64,000 nt of DNA, from the NCBI RefSeq assembly GCF_001639065.2, contig NZ_LQXO02000032.1, positions 1-64,000 of the forward strand. Reading direction: 5' to 3'. A program made the position numbers and the translations under genes. This stretch comes from Vibrio barjaei. GTDB lineage: Bacteria; Pseudomonadota; Gammaproteobacteria; Enterobacterales; Vibrionaceae. Below the pieces are notes generated by a model, which worked only from the letters and a program-made list of their open reading frames with translations, did not search any database and was not told the origin of the DNA. Of this stretch, positions 60,657 to 64,000 are shown one piece after another. How positions within the stretch are numbered: the stretch's first letter is position 1; each line of letters opens with the position of its first letter.

Positions 60657-63182
60657 ATGAAAAATCTATTATTAGGGGTATCGGCGGTTGCTTTGGCGGT
60701 AAGCCAAAGTGTCAATGCTGCGCCAGCAAAACCCTCAATTGACGTCTGGGGCTCGAATAATCTGCAGTTTTCGAAAATCCAATTGGCTATGGAGACCACC
60801 TCTGGCTACGACCAGATGGTTCAATACAACGATCTAGCAGAGATTAAAATAACATTTAATCAGTGGAGTGGTATTACTGGAGATACTTATAACATCTACT
60901 TCGATGGCAACAAGGTGGCGACAGGACCAATAACCGGTAGCCAAACAACCGCTACATTTGGTTATGGTCAGGGTGGCTTGTATCAAATGCAAGTGGAAGC
61001 GTGTGACGCAACGGGATGTAGCAAAAGTGCGCCAATGGAGCTGGTGGTTGCTGATACTGATGGCTCTCATCTAGCCCCTTTGACAATGAATATTGACCCC
61101 AACAACAAGTCTTATAATACCGACCCCAATATGGTCGTCGGCACCTACTTTGTGGAATGGGGAATTTATGGGCGTGACTACACAGTAGACAACATTCCGG
61201 CGGACAACTTAACCCATATTATCTATGGTTTTATCCCGATTTGTGGTCCTAATGAATCGGTGAAGTCTGTGGGGGGCAATAGCTTTAATGCCCTGCAAAC
61301 CGCCTGTAAGGGCATGCAAGATTTTGAAGTGGTTATTCACGACCCTTGGGCAGCGTATCAGAAAAGCTTTACTCAAGCTGGTCATGACTACAACACGCCA
61401 ATTAAAGGCAACTATGCCATGTTAATGGCACTAAAGCAGCGTAATCCCGATCTTAAAATTCTCCCTTCCATTGGTGGTTGGACTCTTTCAGACCCATTTT
61501 ACAGCTTTACCGATAAAGCCAATCGAGACATATTCGTCGCGTCCGTGAAACGCTTCCTCAATACGTGGAAGTTCTATGATGGCGTTGATATCGATTGGGA
61601 GTATCCGGGTGGGGATGGCGCTGCGCCAGACTTAGGTGACCCAGTAAACGATGGTCCGGCTTACATCGATTTGATGAGCGAACTGCGAGCTATGTTGGAT
61701 GAGCTTGAAGCAGAAACAGGCAGAAAGTACGAGCTGACTTCTGCGATTGGCGTTGGTCATGACAAGATTGAAGACGTGGATTATGGCAAAGCGATTCCAT
61801 ATATGGATTACATCTTTGCCATGACGTATGACTTCTATGGCGGCTGGAATAATGTTCCTGGACACCAAGCCGCGTTGTATTGTGGCAACTTTATGCGTCC
61901 TGGGCAATGTGATGGAACGGGTGTTGATACCGAAGGAGTTCCTTACAAAGGGCCAGCCTATACTGCGGACAACGGTATTCAGTTATTGTTGGCTCAGGGT
62001 GTACCTGCGAACAAGTTGGTATTGGGTGCTGCCATGTATGGCCGAGGTTGGACTGGGGTAACACCTGATACTTTAACTGACCCTACGGATCCTATGACTG
62101 GTGTTGCGACCGGCAAACTGACGGGTTCAACAGCTCAAGGAGTATGGGAAGATGGTGTCATTGATTACAAAGGCATAAAAGCGTATATGCTTGGTCCGGA
62201 CAACACTGGCGTCAACGGTTTTGAGTATGGTTACGATGCGATGGCTGAAGCAGCCTATGTCTGGAATCAAACAACTGGTGATTTGATTACTTTCGACGAT
62301 GACCGCTCAGTGAAAGCGAAAGGTGCTTATGTTCAAAGCCTTGGACTTGCAGGCTTATTTTCATGGGAGATTGATGCTGACAATGGTGACATTCTTAATG
62401 CAATGCATGAGAGTCTAGCTGGCGGAACACCAAGCAATCGTGCACCTGTTGCCAGTGCTGGTGCAGACCAATCAGTTCAAGGCCCTGCGACAGTAACATT
62501 AGATGCTAGTGCATCACGCGATAGTGACGGCTCTATCGTAAGCTATAACTGGGTGCAAACTGGTGGTGACGCGGTGGTTCTTGTTGGTTCCGATACGGTT
62601 CAAGCAAGTTTTGATGCTCAAGAGGTCACTGCGACACAGACTTATCAGTTTACGGTGACGGTAACGGATAATGAAGGTGCAACGGCCACAGATGTGGTCA
62701 TGATTAACGTCACTCCAAAAGTTACCATTCCAGATAATACTGCGCCGAACGTGGTCATTACTGGCCCGACTGCTGCTAGCGCTAATGAAGCCGTGGTGTT
62801 AGATGCCAGCGCATCAACGGATGCAGAAAACGATACTTTGAGTTTCAGTTGGCAGACACCCAATGGTCTAGATGTATCAGTTCTAGGCAGTTCAGTGAGC
62901 TTTTCGGCGCCCAGTGTTTCTGCCGATACGAGTTACACCTTTACTGTGACCGTTAGTGATGGCTCACTAAGTGCCAGTCAGACTCATACTGTTACAGTGA
63001 GTGCCGATGGAGCAATTGGTGGTACTTGTGAAGATAACTGGGATGCGGCAGCGGTGTACACTGGTGGTGATCAAGTGACTTACCAAGGCCAGAACTACAA
63101 AGCCAAATGGTGGACGCAGGGCGAAGATCCTACAAAAACAGGCGAGTGGGGTGTCTGGGAAAATACCGGCGCATGCCAGTAA
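60657..63182 (+). CDS. Secreted chitinase, GH18 with PKD repeats and a chitin-binding domain
   Basis: An 841-residue ChiA-type enzyme. The signal peptide ends at about VNA-APA (residues 1-22). A ChiA N-terminal Ig-like domain covers about 24-150. The GH18 barrel (about 155-595) has the catalytic text DGVDIDWEYPGG with D311, D313 and E315, the same numbers as Serratia marcescens ChiA, and MTYDFYGGWNNVPGHQAALY. Two PKD-like domains follow (about 600-690, 695-785), then a CBM5/12 module (about 790-841, YTGGDQVTYQGQNYKAKWWTQGEDPT). It would be secreted to cut chitin. Confidence 0.96.
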   Translation: MKNLLLGVSAVALAVSQSVNAAPAKPSIDVWGSNNLQFSKIQLAMETTSGYDQMVQYNDLAEIKITFNQWSGITGDTYNIYFDGNKVATGPITGSQTTATFGYGQGGLYQMQVEACDATGCSKSAPMELVVADTDGSHLAPLTMNIDPNNKSYNTDPNMVVGTYFVEWGIYGRDYTVDNIPADNLTHIIYGFIPICGPNESVKSVGGNSFNALQTACKGMQDFEVVIHDPWAAYQKSFTQAGHDYNTPIKGNYAMLMALKQRNPDLKILPSIGGWTLSDPFYSFTDKANRDIFVASVKRFLNTWKFYDGVDIDWEYPGGDGAAPDLGDPVNDGPAYIDLMSELRAMLDELEAETGRKYELTSAIGVGHDKIEDVDYGKAIPYMDYIFAMTYDFYGGWNNVPGHQAALYCGNFMRPGQCDGTGVDTEGVPYKGPAYTADNGIQLLLAQGVPANKLVLGAAMYGRGWTGVTPDTLTDPTDPMTGVATGKLTGSTAQGVWEDGVIDYKGIKAYMLGPDNTGVNGFEYGYDAMAEAAYVWNQTTGDLITFDDDRSVKAKGAYVQSLGLAGLFSWEIDADNGDILNAMHESLAGGTPSNRAPVASAGADQSVQGPATVTLDASASRDSDGSIVSYNWVQTGGDAVVLVGSDTVQASFDAQEVTATQTYQFTVTVTDNEGATATDVVMINVTPKVTIPDNTAPNVVITGPTAASANEAVVLDASASTDAENDTLSFSWQTPNGLDVSVLGSSVSFSAPSVSADTSYTFTVTVSDGSLSASQTHTVTVSADGAIGGTCEDNWDAAAVYTGGDQVTYQGQNYKAKWWTQGEDPTKTGEWGVWENTGACQ

Positions 63183-63218
63183 GAAAGACGAGAACTCAAT
63201 AGCTAAGTGCTAGAACCA

Positions 63219-63250
63219 AAATCGCCACCTAATATTAGGTGGCGATTTTC
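63219..63250. terminator. Bidirectional terminator between chitinase and ribB
   Basis: AAAATCGCCACCTAA pairs with TTAGGTGGCGATTTT around TA, a 15-bp perfect palindrome with A- and T-runs at its ends. It can stop both convergent genes. Confidence 0.92.
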
Positions 63251-63264
63251 ATTGAAGCAGGGAA

Positions 63265-63927
63265 TTAAGCTGACTGCTCTGCCGTCGTCAGGCGATATTG
63301 AACCATATCTTCAATCGTCAGCACTGGCATGTTATGAAGCTTACCAAATGCAACGATTTCTGGAGCTTTCGCCATTGTTCCATCAGGGTTAGTGACTTCA
63401 CAAAGTACACCAAATGGTGATAGACCAGCCATTTGCATCAGGTCAATGGTCCCTTCGGTGTGACCACGACGAGTTAATACTCCACCTTGCTTCGCGCGTA
63501 GCGGGAAAACGTGTCCTGGACGAGCGAGATCTTCTGGTCGAGCACCAGCTTGACATGCTGTCTTGATGGTTGTGACACGATCAGCTGCAGAGACGCCAGT
63601 TGTCACCCCCACTTTTGCTTCGATAGAGACGGTAAATGCAGTTTGGTTAGCACTGTTGTTGTTCTCAACCATTGGCGGTAAGTCAAGTTGCTTGGCTTGT
63701 TCATCAGTAATACACAGGCAAACAATACCACTGCACTCACGAATCATGAGCGCCATTTGCTGGTTAGTTAAGTGATCAACGGAATAGATGATATCGCCTT
63801 CATTTTCACGATCTTCGTCATCGAGTAGCAATACACCGCGACCTTCGCGAAGGGCTTGTAATGCGATTTCAACGCGCTCTAGTGGGGTGCCGAATTCAGA
63901 TAGCAATGAAGTTTGGTTCTGATTCAT
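63265..63927 (-). CDS. ribB: 3,4-dihydroxy-2-butanone 4-phosphate synthase RibB
   Basis: A 220-residue enzyme. The active-site loop is [18 protein letters not shown] (about 33-50), followed by [32 protein letters not shown] and [28 protein letters not shown]. It turns ribulose 5-phosphate into the four-carbon unit of riboflavin. The free-standing form has no GTP cyclohydrolase II half. The ribosome site GGAG precedes the ATG. Confidence 0.97.
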   Translation of the reverse strand: MNQNQTSLLSEFGTPLERVEIALQALREGRGVLLLDDEDRENEGDIIYSVDHLTNQQMALMIRECSGIVCLCITDEQAKQLDLPPMVENNNSANQTAFTVSIEAKVGVTTGVSAADRVTTIKTACQAGARPEDLARPGHVFPLRAKQGGVLTRRGHTEGTIDLMQMAGLSPFGVLCEVTNPDGTMAKAPEIVAFGKLHNMPVLTIEDMVQYRLTTAEQSA

Positions 63928-64000
63928 GGTAATACTCCTAAATAAAAATACCAGAATCAGGGCATAGGTATGGGGATCATGTATGAAAATACACAGATCC
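63928..64000 (-). promoter_or_regulatory. ribB leader, probable downstream part of an FMN riboswitch
   Basis: On the minus strand TGCCCTGATTCTGGTA (63949-63964) lies before the ribB ribosome site. The same phrase occurs, as I recall, in the E. coli ribB leader just after its FMN aptamer. ATACC and GGTAT here can pair and are followed by TTTTATTT. The aptamer itself would lie beyond the right edge. Confidence 0.5.

Overview
The window is a contiguous piece of a Vibrio chromosome, most likely the large one. The clearest signs are the gene order around phoBR-ppx-ppk-pstCAB-phoU, the prx2/oxyR2 pair, queA-tgt-yajC-secDF, trmJ-isc-hsc-fdx, rlmN-rodZ-ispG-hisS-yfgM-bamB-der, xseA/guaBA and a ChiA-type chitinase, which resembles the order I recall from Vibrio cholerae. 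Proteins read throughout as marine gammaproteobacterial homologues of Escherichia coli housekeeping proteins. I cannot name the species. No insertion sequence, prophage, integron or CRISPR array was found.

Layout. 1-200: the end of a tRNA-Asp/tRNA-Trp pair, probably the distal end of an rRNA operon, with its terminator. 270-3,800: two small genes, the tRNA-hydroxylation pair yfhL-trhP, and rdgC. 3,900-16,300: a phosphate block with phoB-phoR, a PstS-like binding protein coupled to phoR, leftward ppk-ppx, and rightward pstC-pstA-pstB-phoU. Pho boxes lie before phoB and in the ppk/pstC gap. 16,300-21,800: a small outer-membrane protein, a LysR regulator, cutC, peroxiredoxin prx2 divergent from oxyR2, a gene-free 700-base gap that may encode a small RNA, and a CBS-domain protein. 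22,000-27,700: queuosine genes queA and tgt, then yajC-secD-secF. 27,900-35,400: suhB divergent from trmJ, then the iron-sulfur operon iscRSUA-hscBA-fdx-iscX with IscR sites. 35,500-46,000: pepB, ndk, rlmN, rodZ, ispG, hisS, yfgM, bamB, der. 46,000-53,400: an AlaX-like editing protein, a GAF-GGDEF protein, a zinc-ribbon protein, xseA, guaB and guaA. 53,500-60,300: satP, an AGCS amino-acid symporter, and a TPP-riboswitch operon for pyrimidine uptake and salvage (thiD-thiZ-thiX-thiY-tenA). 60,600-64,000: a large secreted chitinase and ribB with part of its leader.

How the genes work together. Phosphate sensing, uptake and polyphosphate storage sit together under likely PhoB control. The Isc operon makes and inserts Fe-S clusters, several users of which are in the window (IscR, Fdx, RlmN, IspG, probably YfhL). 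Both queuosine genes, trmJ, trhP and rlmN modify RNA. Nearly everything is core genome. The points most worth attention are regulatory: an IscR-like site before trmJ, a PurR-like box between guaB and guaA, a perfect 13-bp palindrome before the AGCS gene, a structured leader before yajC, and an unassigned terminator after oxyR2.
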